Source: Microbacterium salitolerans (lineage in GTDB: Bacteria > Actinomycetota > Actinomycetes > Actinomycetales > Microbacteriaceae). Taken from it: a DNA stretch of 64,000 nt. Every line of letters begins with the position of its first letter. Position 1 is the first letter of the stretch. Of this stretch, positions 14,733 through 23,956 are shown piece after piece. A program made the position numbers and the translations under genes. The notes beneath the pieces are model-generated. The model made no database searches, was not told where the DNA came from, and saw nothing but the letters and a program-made list of their open reading frames with translations. The DNA lies in NCBI RefSeq assembly GCF_019720895.1, contig NZ_JAHKSH010000003.1, positions 372,001-436,000 of the forward strand, read 5' to 3'.

Positions 14733-17189
14733 CTACTCCGCGAGCCCCATGCGCTTCGCGGTGGCGACGGCGTCCGCCCAGGACGAGACGCCGAGCTTGC
14801 GGTAGATCGAGCGCAGCTGGGTCTTGACCGTGTTGGGAGAGACGTGCAGTCGCTGGGCGAGGTTCTTCGTCGACTCGGCGTGCACGAGCTGCGCGATCAC
14901 GGCGCGTTCGCGCTCGCTGAGCGACAGGGTCGCACCGGTCGCGAACTGGAGGTCGTCGCGCACGCGGACGAGGTCGTTGACGAGGCGGCGCCCGGCCGGA
15001 TCGAGCGTCAGCTGCTCGGCCTGCGCGATCGTCGTGTTGAGCTCCGGCATGCCCTGCAGCACGAACGGCATGACGGGACGGGCGCGCGAGGACGCGACGA
15101 TGGCCGTCGAGAGGTGCTGTCGGGCGATCTCGTGCGAGTCGTCCGAGCCGATGCCGCGGTACGCGAGGAACAGCAGCACGTGCGCCCAGATGCCGAGCAC
15201 GCCCGACGCGTGGGCGCTCGACGCGTTCGCGAGCACGGCGATCGCGCGCTCGGGAGATCCGCTCTGCAGATGGGCGCGCGCGAGCAGGATGTCGACGGGG
15301 ATCACCCGGCGAGCCTCCGCCGGGGACCCTTCCAGCATCGCGACGGCGCTGTCGGCCGCCCCGACGCGGATGAGCGCCTCGGTGTGCGCCCACGTCAGCA
15401 GCGCCTGGTGCACGGGAGAGAGCTCGCGGCCGGCGAGGTCCTGCTCGAACATCTCGAGGGAGCGGATCGCGAACGTCGACGTCTCGAGGATTCCGTGCGC
15501 GATCGAGCGGGTCACCGCCGAGATGAGGCGGAGCGCGAGGGGATCGTCGAAGGAGGCGGCGTCGACGTCGTCGAGGGCGGCGCGGATGGCGGCCGGATCC
15601 GCGACGTAGAGTGCGGCCCACGTCGCGGCGATGCTCTTCATGGGGCGCGCGATCACGTGCGCGCCGATGATGTTGTCGACGAGGCCCTGATACGTCATCG
15701 CGATCGGCTCGTCTTCCGGCGCGATCGCCAGATGGATGTCATGCGCGTAGCTCGCGAGCCGGGAATGCCGCGCGGAGTGGGCGAGCGCAGCGGCCGCGTT
15801 GAGGCGCGCCGATGCGATGCCGAGGTGTGCGGCGTCGAACGCGCTGAGCGCCGCGTGCACGAGCACCCACGCGTGCACGTGCGTGCGTCCGGGGGCGTCC
15901 GAGGGAAGGCCTTCGGCGGCCGTGCACGCGGCCGCATCGGCGAGAGCCTCGTGTGCGTGCAGGGCGTCGCGGTAGTGGCCGTCGAGGCGCAGCAGCACGC
16001 CGCGCAGGGTGTCGACGACGATCTGCTGTCCGTCGCGGGGGGAGCCGGCTGCGTCGGCCTCGTCGAGCAGCTGCCGGGCCTGGCGACGCGCCTCGGGCGG
16101 GACCTGCCCCGAGTGGTTCGCGCTCGTGACGTCGATGAGGGTGCGCGCGAGTGCGACTCGCAGCTCGGGTGCTCCCTCGCGCTGCACGGCTTCCTGCAGC
16201 CATGGTCTCGCGCGGTCGACGTCGAGTTCGCTGAGCTGCCACCAGTGGTGCGCGAGCGTGCGCGCGCGGGCGCCGGGAACCTGGGCCACGATCTCCCAGC
16301 CGTCGTGGGTGCGTCCCTGGCCGAGCAGCCCGGATGCGAGCTCGGCGACCGCCTCGTCGACCGCGTCGATCTGCATCTCGCGCTCGATGCGGCGCTGCAG
16401 CGCCTCGCGGACGGCGGGGCGCAGCTCGACCGTGTCGGTGTCGAGATCCTCGGTGAAGAAGCCGGCCTGCATGATGTTGTCGAGCGCCGCGCGCACGACC
16501 TCGTCGCGCCCCCAGACGTTGAGCAGCGTGCGCCGGGGCATGGGGCCGATGCGCGCCGAGATGAGGACGGCCGTCCATCCGTTGGGGCGGAAGACGCCGG
16601 CCGCGGCGTCGCTGGCGAACTGGGCGGCGGCGTCGTCGCAGCCGACGCGGACGGCCCGGTCATCGAGCGATCCGCGTGCGGCCGCCGCGCGCAGCACCGC
16701 GTCGACGAAGCCTGCGTGCGTGCCGACGCGGTCGAGCAGGTCGGTCGCCTCATCCCACGTGATGTGGAGGTCGAGCTGCTCGGCCCTGTCGAGCACTTCG
16801 TCGGCTGTGAACCCGAAGAGCGCGCCCGAGAAGACGCGCTCCGTGCGGATCCCCTCGTCGAGGAGGCCGGGTGGCCAGCTCGTGCTCGTCACGGCGATGA
16901 GGGTCGCATGCGGCCAGCGCTCGCGCACGGCCTTCGTCGCGTCGACGTGGGTGCCGAGCATGCCCTCGAGATCGAGCAGGACGACATCGGCATCGGGGGC
17001 GTCCGCGGGCACGTCGACCCTGTTCGACGACCAGTGCACGAGGCGTCGGTCGGAGGCGGAGAGCCACTCGCGCACGCTCGACGCGACACCGCTGCGGTGC
17101 TGCGCCGTCACGAGCACCGTGGCGCCGGGCGTCACCCGCTGCCAGAGGGATACGAGCCGCGGGCGCGACAGGCGGTCGCGATCGACCAT
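14733..17189 (-). CDS. large LuxR-family transcriptional regulator with degenerate NTPase region
   Basis: An 818-residue regulator. The last 65 residues are a LuxR/NarL DNA-binding domain: L-S-x-R-E-R-A-V-I-A-Q-L, then T-K-N-L-A-Q-R-L-H-V-S-P-N-T-V-K-T-Q-L-R-S-I-Y-R-K-L-G-V. The N-terminus has the layout of LAL/MalT-type ATPases, with T-V-L-V-T-A before a loop, but the loop reads A-Q-H-R-S-G-V-A-S-S at 29-38 instead of G-x-x-G-x-G-K-[ST]. A D-V-V-L-L-D-L-E strand resembling Walker B is at about 67-74. It therefore probably does not hydrolyse ATP. The middle is helical and TPR-like. It has no operon partner and follows its own 230-base upstream region. Confidence 0.8.
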   Translation of the reverse strand: MVDRDRLSRPRLVSLWQRVTPGATVLVTAQHRSGVASSVREWLSASDRRLVHWSSNRVDVPADAPDADVVLLDLEGMLGTHVDATKAVRERWPHATLIAVTSTSWPPGLLDEGIRTERVFSGALFGFTADEVLDRAEQLDLHITWDEATDLLDRVGTHAGFVDAVLRAAAARGSLDDRAVRVGCDDAAAQFASDAAAGVFRPNGWTAVLISARIGPMPRRTLLNVWGRDEVVRAALDNIMQAGFFTEDLDTDTVELRPAVREALQRRIEREMQIDAVDEAVAELASGLLGQGRTHDGWEIVAQVPGARARTLAHHWWQLSELDVDRARPWLQEAVQREGAPELRVALARTLIDVTSANHSGQVPPEARRQARQLLDEADAAGSPRDGQQIVVDTLRGVLLRLDGHYRDALHAHEALADAAACTAAEGLPSDAPGRTHVHAWVLVHAALSAFDAAHLGIASARLNAAAALAHSARHSRLASYAHDIHLAIAPEDEPIAMTYQGLVDNIIGAHVIARPMKSIAATWAALYVADPAAIRAALDDVDAASFDDPLALRLISAVTRSIAHGILETSTFAIRSLEMFEQDLAGRELSPVHQALLTWAHTEALIRVGAADSAVAMLEGSPAEARRVIPVDILLARAHLQSGSPERAIAVLANASSAHASGVLGIWAHVLLFLAYRGIGSDDSHEIARQHLSTAIVASSRARPVMPFVLQGMPELNTTIAQAEQLTLDPAGRRLVNDLVRVRDDLQFATGATLSLSERERAVIAQLVHAESTKNLAQRLHVSPNTVKTQLRSIYRKLGVSSWADAVATAKRMGLAE

Positions 17190-17368
17190 GTGCTCCCCCG
17201 TTCGTCGCCGTCATCAGTATTTTCGCACGCGGGGTGAGTGCATTCGGAACGGGGGTGATTTGCGGGTGAAACAGTCGCGTGGGTTGGAATACCGGCCCGC
17301 GGTCTCGATACGTTCTCTCTGTCGGTTCTCGTGGCATGGCCACGGCCGACCGGCCGAAAGGTTCGGGG

Positions 17369-17400
17369 CCCGGGCAGCGATCGGGGGAGCGCAGCCCGGG
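17369..17400. terminator. hairpin downstream of the HAD gene
   Basis: An 11-base stem (CCCGGGCAGCG with CGCAGCCCGGG, one A-A mismatch) around a 10-base loop, 20 bases past the stop of the minus-strand HAD gene. A TTTT run follows only on the plus strand. It separates the HAD gene from the LuxR promoter region (17190-17368), in which I see nothing else of note. Confidence 0.6.
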
Positions 17401-17420
17401 TTTTCCCGTACCTGGGGCGA

Positions 17421-18266
17421 CTACACCAGCCCGTGCCGCGCGAACGCGTTCCAGATGCCGTCGGCGTCGACCGTCGTCGTCGCCTCGTCGGCCGCCCGGC
17501 GCGCATCGTCGGTCGCGTTGCCCATTGCGATGCCGACGCCCGCGAGCTCGAGCATGTCGAGGTCGTTGTTGTTGTCGCCGATCGCGATGGCGTCGGCGAC
17601 GGGGATCTCCAGCGTCTCGAGCACGCGCAGCATCGTGGATCCCTTGGTCACGCCAGCAGGGGAGACCTCGCCGCCCGCTGTCCCGAGCCCGGGCATCGTG
17701 CCTGTGATGACGCTGAAGTCCGCTCCCAGACGGCTCTTCACGGCCGCGTAGCAGCCGAGGTCGTCGCTCGAGAAGACCGACTTCGCGATGCCGTCGTGGG
17801 GAGGATCCTCCGTGACCGTCACGTGCGCGAGCAGCGCCTCGCTGGTCTCCGGAGTCAGCCGCCCCTCCGCCTCGAGCGAGCGGGCGAGCCGATCGAACGC
17901 GCGCTGCGTCGACCACACGCCCTCGCGGCCCTGCAGTACGTAGTCGGCGCCGACCGCGCGATACGCCTCGACCATGCGCCCGACGTCGGACGGCGACATG
18001 AGGCGCTCGAGCTCCCAGCCGCCCTCCGACCAGAGCGTGCCGACCCAGGCGTACGCCCCTGCCCCGAGGATCGCGCCGTCGAACCCGATCTCGACGAGGC
18101 GGTTCTCGACCTCGCTCGGCGTGCGTCCGCTCGCGAGGTGCACGAGGTGGCCGTTCGCGCGCGCCTGCCGCACGGCGTCCGCGGTCGAGTCGGGAATGGA
18201 TCCCGTGTGATCGATGATCGTGCCGTCGATGTCGAGGAAGGCGATGCGCTGACCCATGGCACCCAT
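17421..18266 (-). CDS. HAD superfamily Cof-type phosphatase
   Basis: A 281-residue HAD hydrolase with a C2-type cap. Motif I F-L-D-I-D-G-T is at residues 10-16 with the nucleophile aspartate at 12; motif II is A-S-G-R-T near 45-49; the lysine motif is G-V-T-K-G near 204-208; and motif IV is G-D-N-N-N-D-L-D-M-L near 229-238. Cof-type members dephosphorylate sugar phosphates, pyridoxal phosphate or flavin precursors. An in-frame ATG at 18257 is an equally good start. It lies 27 bases after the MFS gene and is probably cotranscribed with it. Confidence 0.88.
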   Translation of the reverse strand: MGAMGQRIAFLDIDGTIIDHTGSIPDSTADAVRQARANGHLVHLASGRTPSEVENRLVEIGFDGAILGAGAYAWVGTLWSEGGWELERLMSPSDVGRMVEAYRAVGADYVLQGREGVWSTQRAFDRLARSLEAEGRLTPETSEALLAHVTVTEDPPHDGIAKSVFSSDDLGCYAAVKSRLGADFSVITGTMPGLGTAGGEVSPAGVTKGSTMLRVLETLEIPVADAIAIGDNNNDLDMLELAGVGIAMGNATDDARRAADEATTTVDADGIWNAFARHGLV

Positions 18267-18293
18267 CGTCTCAGCGCGAGCTGGACAGGGCGG

Positions 18294-19700
18294 TCAGCGG
18301 GGCGCCTTCACAGGAAGGACGAGGAGGAGGCCGACGAGCAGCACGACGACGATCCCGAGGACGCCGAAGACGGTCGCGCCCGTCGCGACGATGAGGAGCG
18401 TCCACAGCAGCGACGACATCCAGCTCGCGGCGCGGCCCGTCGTCGCGTACAGGCCGAAGATCTCGCCTTCGCGTCCGGCAGGCGTCACACGGGCGAGGAA
18501 CGAGCGGCCGGCCGACTGCGCCGGACCGACGAAGGCGCACAGGGCGAGCCCGAAGATCCAGAACACGATGGATCCGAGGTCTGCGAGGAAGAACACCACG
18601 AGCCCCGTGACGACCATCGAGGTGAGCGAGAACAGGAGGATCGCCTTGGGGCCGAAGCGATCGTCCCAGCGGCCCGCGATGATCGTCGAGATGCCGGCGA
18701 TGAGGTTCGCGGAGATCCCGAACGCGACGAGCTCGATGAACCCGAACCCGAACACCTGCGCCGCGATGATCGCGCCGAAGGTGAACACGCCGCTGAGGCC
18801 GTCGCGGAACACCGAGCTCGACACGAGGAACCAGAACGTGTTGCGCGTCGCGGGATTGCGGTACAGCCCGACGACGTCGCGCACGAGCAGCGCATAGCTG
18901 CGGAGGAAGCCGACGCGACGCTCGGGCTTGCCGAGGGGCGCGGGCTCGGGGACCCTGAGGAAGACGGGGATCGTGAACACGATCGCCCAGACGGCGCATC
19001 CGACCGCGATGAGGCGGTACGGCAGGCCGTCGTCGTCGGGGAGCCCGAACCAGCCCGAGATGTAGAAGACGACGACGAGCACGAGCGCGACTACGCCGCC
19101 CACGTAGCCGAAGCCCCAGCCGAGACCCGAGATGCGGCCGATGTTCTTCGGCGTCGCGATGCTGACGAGGAGCGCGTTGGAGTTGACGGTGCCGATCTCG
19201 TTGAACACCGTGCCCGCCGAGATCAGCGCCACACCCAGCCAGAAGAGGGTCGGAACCGGCTCGGCGAACCAGAGTCCGAGCATGCAGCCGATCGTCCCGA
19301 TCGTGCCGACCGCCAGCCACAGCTTCTGCCGGCCCTGCGCATCCGCCTGCTGACCGAGGACGGGCGCGAGGACGAGGATCAGGAGACCCGCGATGGTCGT
19401 TCCCACACCCAGGCCGCTCGACAGCCCGGCGAGGGCCTGCTCCTTCAGCGGGTCGTCGTCCGAGAGCGCCTGGATCTCGGGCGACAGGAACGCGTCGGTC
19501 GTGAGGTAGAGCGCCGTGAAGATGAACGTCAGCACCACCGTGTTGAACGGCTGCAGTCCCCAGTCCCACAGCGCCCACGCGAGGACCGTCGACTTCTTCG
19601 TCGGCTCCTTGTGCAGCTGCTTCTGCAGGCCGAGCACCGGAACGGCGGCGCTGTCCGCGGCCGCCTGCGGTGTGGGGGAGGAGTGGGGCATATCGGACAT
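18294..19700 (-). CDS. MFS transporter, UMF1/Atg22-like
   Basis: A 468-residue major facilitator with about 11-12 membrane segments. The A-W-A-L-W-D-W-G start, the long loop after the first helix (residues about 70-90), G-x-x-A-D and the central N-E-I-G-T-V-N-S-N-A-L-L motif are typical of the UMF1 (unknown major facilitator) group related to yeast Atg22, thought to move amino acids or other small solutes. The second half contains S-A-G-R-S-F-L-A-R and P-x-G-R-E-G-E-I-F-G-L-Y, also family marks. Forms a unit with the HAD phosphatase. Confidence 0.85.
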   Translation of the reverse strand: MSDMPHSSPTPQAAADSAAVPVLGLQKQLHKEPTKKSTVLAWALWDWGLQPFNTVVLTFIFTALYLTTDAFLSPEIQALSDDDPLKEQALAGLSSGLGVGTTIAGLLILVLAPVLGQQADAQGRQKLWLAVGTIGTIGCMLGLWFAEPVPTLFWLGVALISAGTVFNEIGTVNSNALLVSIATPKNIGRISGLGWGFGYVGGVVALVLVVVFYISGWFGLPDDDGLPYRLIAVGCAVWAIVFTIPVFLRVPEPAPLGKPERRVGFLRSYALLVRDVVGLYRNPATRNTFWFLVSSSVFRDGLSGVFTFGAIIAAQVFGFGFIELVAFGISANLIAGISTIIAGRWDDRFGPKAILLFSLTSMVVTGLVVFFLADLGSIVFWIFGLALCAFVGPAQSAGRSFLARVTPAGREGEIFGLYATTGRAASWMSSLLWTLLIVATGATVFGVLGIVVVLLVGLLLVLPVKAPR

Positions 19701-19716
19701 GCGCGCAGGTTATCGC

Positions 19717-19746
19717 GCGGATGCGACATCACCGTGCCGCATCCGC
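19717..19746. promoter_or_regulatory. inverted repeat between divergent transporter genes
   Basis: Perfect 9-base arms GCGGATGCG and CGCATCCGC are separated by 12 bases. The centres of the arms are 21 bases apart, about two helical turns, as for a dimeric regulator binding one face of DNA. It occupies half of the 59-base gap between the two divergent MFS genes, so it could govern both. It could also form a hairpin in either leader RNA. Confidence 0.5.
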
Positions 19747-19759
19747 AAGGATCGATCGG

Positions 19760-20947
19760 GTGACTTCCTCTCCCGATCGTGTGCTCCGCCGCGCCCACAT
19801 CGCCGCCGCCGCGTTCTTCTTCACGAACGGCGCGCTGTTCTCGAACCTCATCCCGCGCCTTCCCGAGATCAAGGAGACGCTCGGGATGAGCGGCACGATG
19901 TACGGCATCGTCCTCGCGATGAACCCCGTGGGCGCCATGGTCGCGGGCCTCGCCGCCGCAGCGCTCATCCGCCGGTTCGGATCCGCGAAGGTCGCAGCGG
20001 CGACGAGCATCGTCATGGCCGCCGCGATCGTCGCGGCATCCGCGTCGCCGACGATCGTGCTGCTCGCCGGATCCTTCTTCCTGGCCGGAGCGATGGACGC
20101 GATCACCGACGTGGCGCAGAACGCCAGCGCCCTCCGGGTGCAGGAGCGGCGCGGGAAGTCGATCATCAACTCGATGCATGCCATCTGGTCGGCGGGTGCG
20201 GTCTCGGGAGGTCTGCTCGCCGCGGGGGCGATCGCGCTGGATGTGCCGCTCACGCTGCACATCGTCATCTCGTCGTCGCTGATGGTCGTCGTGACGCTTC
20301 TCGCTCTGCAGTGGGCGCTCCCCGGTCCCGCTTCCGAAGTCGGCAACACCGAGGAGATCCGCATCGCGACGGCGGCGGGCGGTGTGACGCCGAAGGTCGT
20401 GTTCCTCCTCATCGCGCTGCTGTTCATCGCGATCGGCGGCGGCCTCGTCGAGGAGCTCGCGAACTCGTGGATCGCGCTCTACCTGCGCGGCGAGGTCGGC
20501 GCACCTGCCGCCGTCGCCGCGGGCGCCTACATCGGCTTCGTGGCCGCGCAGTTCGTCGGACGCATGGTCAGCGACGGGCTCGTCGATCGCTTCGGCGCCC
20601 GCATCGTCGTGATGAGCGGCGGAATCCTCATCTCAGCGGGCATCGGCCTCGCGATCAGCGTGCCGACGGTGTGGGGATCCTGCCTCGGCTTCGCGCTCGC
20701 AGGCTTCGGATGCGCGCCGGCGATCCCGCTCGCGATGCAGGAGGCGGACCGGATCCCGGGCCTGCGCCCCGGAGTCGGCCTCACCGTCGTGACGTGGCTG
20801 CTGCGGCTCGGCTTCCTCGCGGCGCCGCCCGTCGTGGGCGCGATCTCCGACGTCGCCTCGCTGCGCGCCGGGCTGTCGGTGTCGCTCGGCGGCGGGATCC
20901 TCGTGGTCCTGCTGTCGCGGGTGATGAGCCCGCGGCGCCGGTCGTAG
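19760..20947 (+). CDS. MFS transporter
   Basis: A 395-residue major facilitator with 12 predicted membrane segments. I start it at the GTG at 19760, preceded by AAGGA. The first helix reads A-A-A-A-F-F-F-T-N-G-A-L-F-S-N-L-I-P-R-L-P-E-I-K, as in the YbjJ/fucose-permease-like group, and G-R-M-V-S-D-G-L-V-D-R-F-G-A-R in the middle is the conserved loop of the second half. Substrate not predictable. Divergent from the UMF1-type transporter; ends just before palindrome A4. Confidence 0.85.
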   Translation: MTSSPDRVLRRAHIAAAAFFFTNGALFSNLIPRLPEIKETLGMSGTMYGIVLAMNPVGAMVAGLAAAALIRRFGSAKVAAATSIVMAAAIVAASASPTIVLLAGSFFLAGAMDAITDVAQNASALRVQERRGKSIINSMHAIWSAGAVSGGLLAAGAIALDVPLTLHIVISSSLMVVVTLLALQWALPGPASEVGNTEEIRIATAAGGVTPKVVFLLIALLFIAIGGGLVEELANSWIALYLRGEVGAPAAVAAGAYIGFVAAQFVGRMVSDGLVDRFGARIVVMSGGILISAGIGLAISVPTVWGSCLGFALAGFGCAPAIPLAMQEADRIPGLRPGVGLTVVTWLLRLGFLAAPPVVGAISDVASLRAGLSVSLGGGILVVLLSRVMSPRRRS

Positions 20948-20960
20948 GCGCGCCCGCGCC

Positions 20961-21026
20961 GAGCGCACATGACTCCGGCGCAGGGACATGACTTTTCATG
21001 TCCCTGCGCCGGAGTCATGTGCACTC
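20961..21026. repeat. palindrome family A, copy A4 (near perfect)
   Basis: Almost a continuous hairpin: 27 perfect paired bases (20965-20991 with 20996-21022) around the loop CTTT, extended by a further GAG/CTC after one mismatch. It fills the gap between the convergent MFS and glucarate dehydratase genes. Its outer CGCACATGA core and inner ACATGA/TCATGT match A1-A3, 16 kb away. Confidence 0.88.
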
Positions 21027-21036
21027 GCGGTCGTGC

Positions 21037-22362
21037 TCACCGCACCAGGCAGGGGCGCTTCGCGTCGAAGCTCCATCCCTCCACGAGGTACTGCATGGCG
21101 GCGGCGTCGTCGCGCTGTCCGAGGCCGTGCTCCACGTACAGCTCGTGCGCCTCGGCGAGGCGGTCGCGATCGAGCGTCACACCGAGCCCCGGAGTCGTCG
21201 GGACCTGCACCGCGCCGCCGGAGATCGTCGGAGCGTTCGTCGTGAGGTCCTGGCCGTCCTGCCAGATCCAGTGCGTGTCGAGCGCCGTGATCTCGCCTGG
21301 CGCGGCGGCGCCCACGTGCGTGAACATGGCGAGCGAGATGTCGAAGTGGTTGTTCGAGTGCGACCCCCACGTCAGATCGAAGTCGTCGCACAGCTGCGCG
21401 ACGCGCACGGATCCGGCCATCGTCCAGAAATGCGGGTCGGCGAGAGGGATGTCGACGGCGTTCGTGCGCACCGCGTGCGCCATCTCGCGCCAGTCGGTCG
21501 CGATCATGTTCGTCGCGGTGGGCAGGCCCGTGCGTCGACGGAACTCGCTCATCACCTCGCGGCCGGAGAACTTCCCCTCGGGTCCGCACGGATCCTCCGC
21601 GTACGCGAGCGTGCCGCGCAGCCGCGTGCCGATGCGCACGGCGTCCTCGAGCAGCCAGCCGCCGTTCGGATCCAGTGTGACGCGGGCGTCCGGGAAGCGC
21701 GCCGCGAGCGCCTCGATCGCGTCGGCCTCCTCGTCGCCCGCGAGCACGCCGCCCTTGAGCTTGAAGTCGGCGAAGCCGTAGCGCTCCTGGGCCGCCTCGG
21801 CGAGGCGCACGATCCCGTCGGGCGTCATGGCCTCCTCGCGGCGCACGCGCTCCCACGCGTCGGCGCCGCCCGGTTCCCGCAGGTACGGGAGGTCGGTCCG
21901 GTCGGGGTCCCCGACGTAGAAGAGATATCCGAGCATCGGCACGGAGTCGCGCTGCCGCCCGGCGCCGAGCAGCTCGGCGACGGGCACGCCGAGGTGCTGG
22001 CCGTGCAGGTCGAGCAGCGCCGACTCGAGGCCGGTCACGGCGTGGATCGTCGTGCGGAGGTCGAAGGTCTGCACGCCGCGCCCGCCCGCATCGCGGTCCG
22101 CGAACCGTGCGGCGACCTCGCGCAGCAGCGAGCGGAACCGTGCGACGGGCTGGCTGACGAGGATCTCGGCGGCGTCCGCGATCGTCGACCGGATCGGCTC
22201 GCCTCCCGGCACCTCGCCCACGCCCTCGCGGCCGTCGGAGTCGGTGACGATCGCGATGTTGCGGGTGAAGAACGGGCTGTGCGCACCCGAGAGGTTCAGC
22301 AGCATCGAGTCGCGGCCCGCGACGGGGACGACCTCGACGCGGGCGATCGTGGGGGCGCTCAT
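21037..22362 (-). CDS. gudD: D-glucarate dehydratase
   Basis: A 441-residue member of the enolase superfamily. It dehydrates D-glucarate (often also L-idarate) to 5-dehydro-4-deoxy-D-glucarate. The K-L-K motif is at 201-203, metal-ligand aspartate 231 and asparagine 233 lie in L-D-P-N-G-G, glutamate 256 in Y-A-E-D-P-C-G, and the H-S-N-N-H catalytic segment at 335-339; the spacing fits the E. coli enzyme. It is the last gene of the kdgD-aldehyde dehydrogenase-gudD unit and its ATG overlaps the preceding stop (ATGA). Confidence 0.93.
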   Translation of the reverse strand: MSAPTIARVEVVPVAGRDSMLLNLSGAHSPFFTRNIAIVTDSDGREGVGEVPGGEPIRSTIADAAEILVSQPVARFRSLLREVAARFADRDAGGRGVQTFDLRTTIHAVTGLESALLDLHGQHLGVPVAELLGAGRQRDSVPMLGYLFYVGDPDRTDLPYLREPGGADAWERVRREEAMTPDGIVRLAEAAQERYGFADFKLKGGVLAGDEEADAIEALAARFPDARVTLDPNGGWLLEDAVRIGTRLRGTLAYAEDPCGPEGKFSGREVMSEFRRRTGLPTATNMIATDWREMAHAVRTNAVDIPLADPHFWTMAGSVRVAQLCDDFDLTWGSHSNNHFDISLAMFTHVGAAAPGEITALDTHWIWQDGQDLTTNAPTISGGAVQVPTTPGLGVTLDRDRLAEAHELYVEHGLGQRDDAAAMQYLVEGWSFDAKRPCLVR

Positions 22363-23936
22363 GTGAGGGATCCGTCGACGAGGCGCGGCACGTTCCACGG
22401 GTTCGCGTCCTGGATCGGCTCCGGAAGGAGCTCCTCGGGCAGGTTCTGGTACGCGACCGGGCGCAGGAATCGGTCGATCGCCAGGGATCCGACGCTCGTC
22501 GCGCGGGCGTCGCTGGTCGCGGGGAACGGGCCGCCGTGCACGACGGCATGACCGACTTCGACGCCCGTCGGCCAGCCGTTCGCGAGGATCCGGCCCGCCT
22601 TGCGCTCGAGGACGGGGATCAGCGCCGCGGCCTGATCGACGTCGTCGTCGGCGAACTGGATCGTGGCGGTGAGCTGGCCCTCGAGCTGCTCGGCGGCGGT
22701 CGGGAGCTCGCGGGGATCGTCGTAGCGCACGATCAGCGACGCGGCACCGAAGATCTCCTCGTGGAGCACCTCGTTCGACGTGAAGCGCTCGATGTCGGTC
22801 GCATGGATCACGGGGGCGGGCGCGTTCGGGCCCTCTCCTTCGGTTCCGCGCGCCGCGACCTCGGCGTGCTGGTCGCGTGTCGCGGCGCCGTCGCGCCACG
22901 CGCCGGCGATCGACGGCGAGAGCATGGTCTGGCCGGCGGCCTTCTCGATCGCGTTCGTCACGGCGGCGACGAAGGCATCACCGCGCTCACCCGCCGGCAC
23001 GAAGACGCTGCCGGGCTGCGTGCAGAGCTGTCCACTGGATCCGAGGGCGCTTGCGACGTAGCCGTCCGCGAGATCCGCCACGTCATCCGCGAGGGCTCCC
23101 GGCAGGATGAAGACCGGATTCACCGAGCTCATCTCGGCGTACACCGGGATGGGCGCGGGGCGCGACTGCGCCGCGGAGACCAGCGCCAGGCCGCCCGCAC
23201 GGGACCCGGTGAAGCCGACCGCCTGGATCGCCGGATCCGCCACGAGCGCCTGCCCGACCGTGCGACCGGGGCCGAAGACCTGCGAGAAGACGCCAGGGTG
23301 CAGCCCGTGGCTTTCGACGGCGCGTGCGATCGCGCCCGCCACGAGCTCGCTGGTGCCGGGATGGGAGCTGTGCGCCTTGAACACGACGGGGCATCCGGCA
23401 GCGAGAGCCGATGCGGTGTCGCCGCCGGCCGTCGAGAACGCCAGCGGGAAGTTGGACGCGCCGAACACCGCGACGGGGCCGAGCGGGATCTTTCGCTGGC
23501 GGATGTCAAGGCGCGGTGCCGGGGTGCGGTCGGGCATCGCCGGGTCGATGCGCGCGCCGCGGAACAGGCCGCTGCGCACGACCCCGGCGAACATCCGCAG
23601 CTGGTTCGTGGTGCGCGCTCGCTCGCCCGTCAGTCGTGCGACGGGAAGACCCGTCTCCTGCGTCGCGCGATCGATGAGTGCATCGCCGAGCGCGTCGATC
23701 TCGTCGGCTGCCGCGTCGAGGAAGTCGGCGTGCGCATCGGGGGAGAGCGATCGGAACGAGGAGAAGGCTTCAGCGGCTGCCGCGGTCGCCTCGCGCAGCT
23801 GTTCGACGTCGATCTGCGAGTAGCCGGGCTCGAGGCTCTCGCCCGTCGCCGGTGAGATCGCGTGGAGCGAGGCGCCGGTTCCGGCGACCGTGCGGCCGGC
23901 GATGAGGGAGTGGCCGGTGAGTTCGGGAGCGGTCAT
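22359..23936 (-). CDS. 2,5-dioxovalerate (alpha-ketoglutarate semialdehyde) dehydrogenase
   Basis: A 525-residue NAD(P)-dependent aldehyde dehydrogenase. Catalytic cysteine 305 lies in S-G-Q-L-C-T-Q-P-G and the general-base glutamate 268 in [17 protein letters not shown] near 158-167 and F-T-G-S near 242-245 form the cofactor site. The length and the G-x-L-C-T-Q-P-G signature are those of the ketoglutarate semialdehyde dehydrogenase group. It oxidises the KdgD product to 2-oxoglutarate. The genes on either side (kdgD, gudD) make this assignment strong. Confidence 0.92.
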   Translation of the reverse strand: MTAPELTGHSLIAGRTVAGTGASLHAISPATGESLEPGYSQIDVEQLREATAAAAEAFSSFRSLSPDAHADFLDAAADEIDALGDALIDRATQETGLPVARLTGERARTTNQLRMFAGVVRSGLFRGARIDPAMPDRTPAPRLDIRQRKIPLGPVAVFGASNFPLAFSTAGGDTASALAAGCPVVFKAHSSHPGTSELVAGAIARAVESHGLHPGVFSQVFGPGRTVGQALVADPAIQAVGFTGSRAGGLALVSAAQSRPAPIPVYAEMSSVNPVFILPGALADDVADLADGYVASALGSSGQLCTQPGSVFVPAGERGDAFVAAVTNAIEKAAGQTMLSPSIAGAWRDGAATRDQHAEVAARGTEGEGPNAPAPVIHATDIERFTSNEVLHEEIFGAASLIVRYDDPRELPTAAEQLEGQLTATIQFADDDVDQAAALIPVLERKAGRILANGWPTGVEVGHAVVHGGPFPATSDARATSVGSLAIDRFLRPVAYQNLPEELLPEPIQDANPWNVPRLVDGSLT

Positions 23937-23956
23937 GTCGATGTCCTCTCGTGGGT

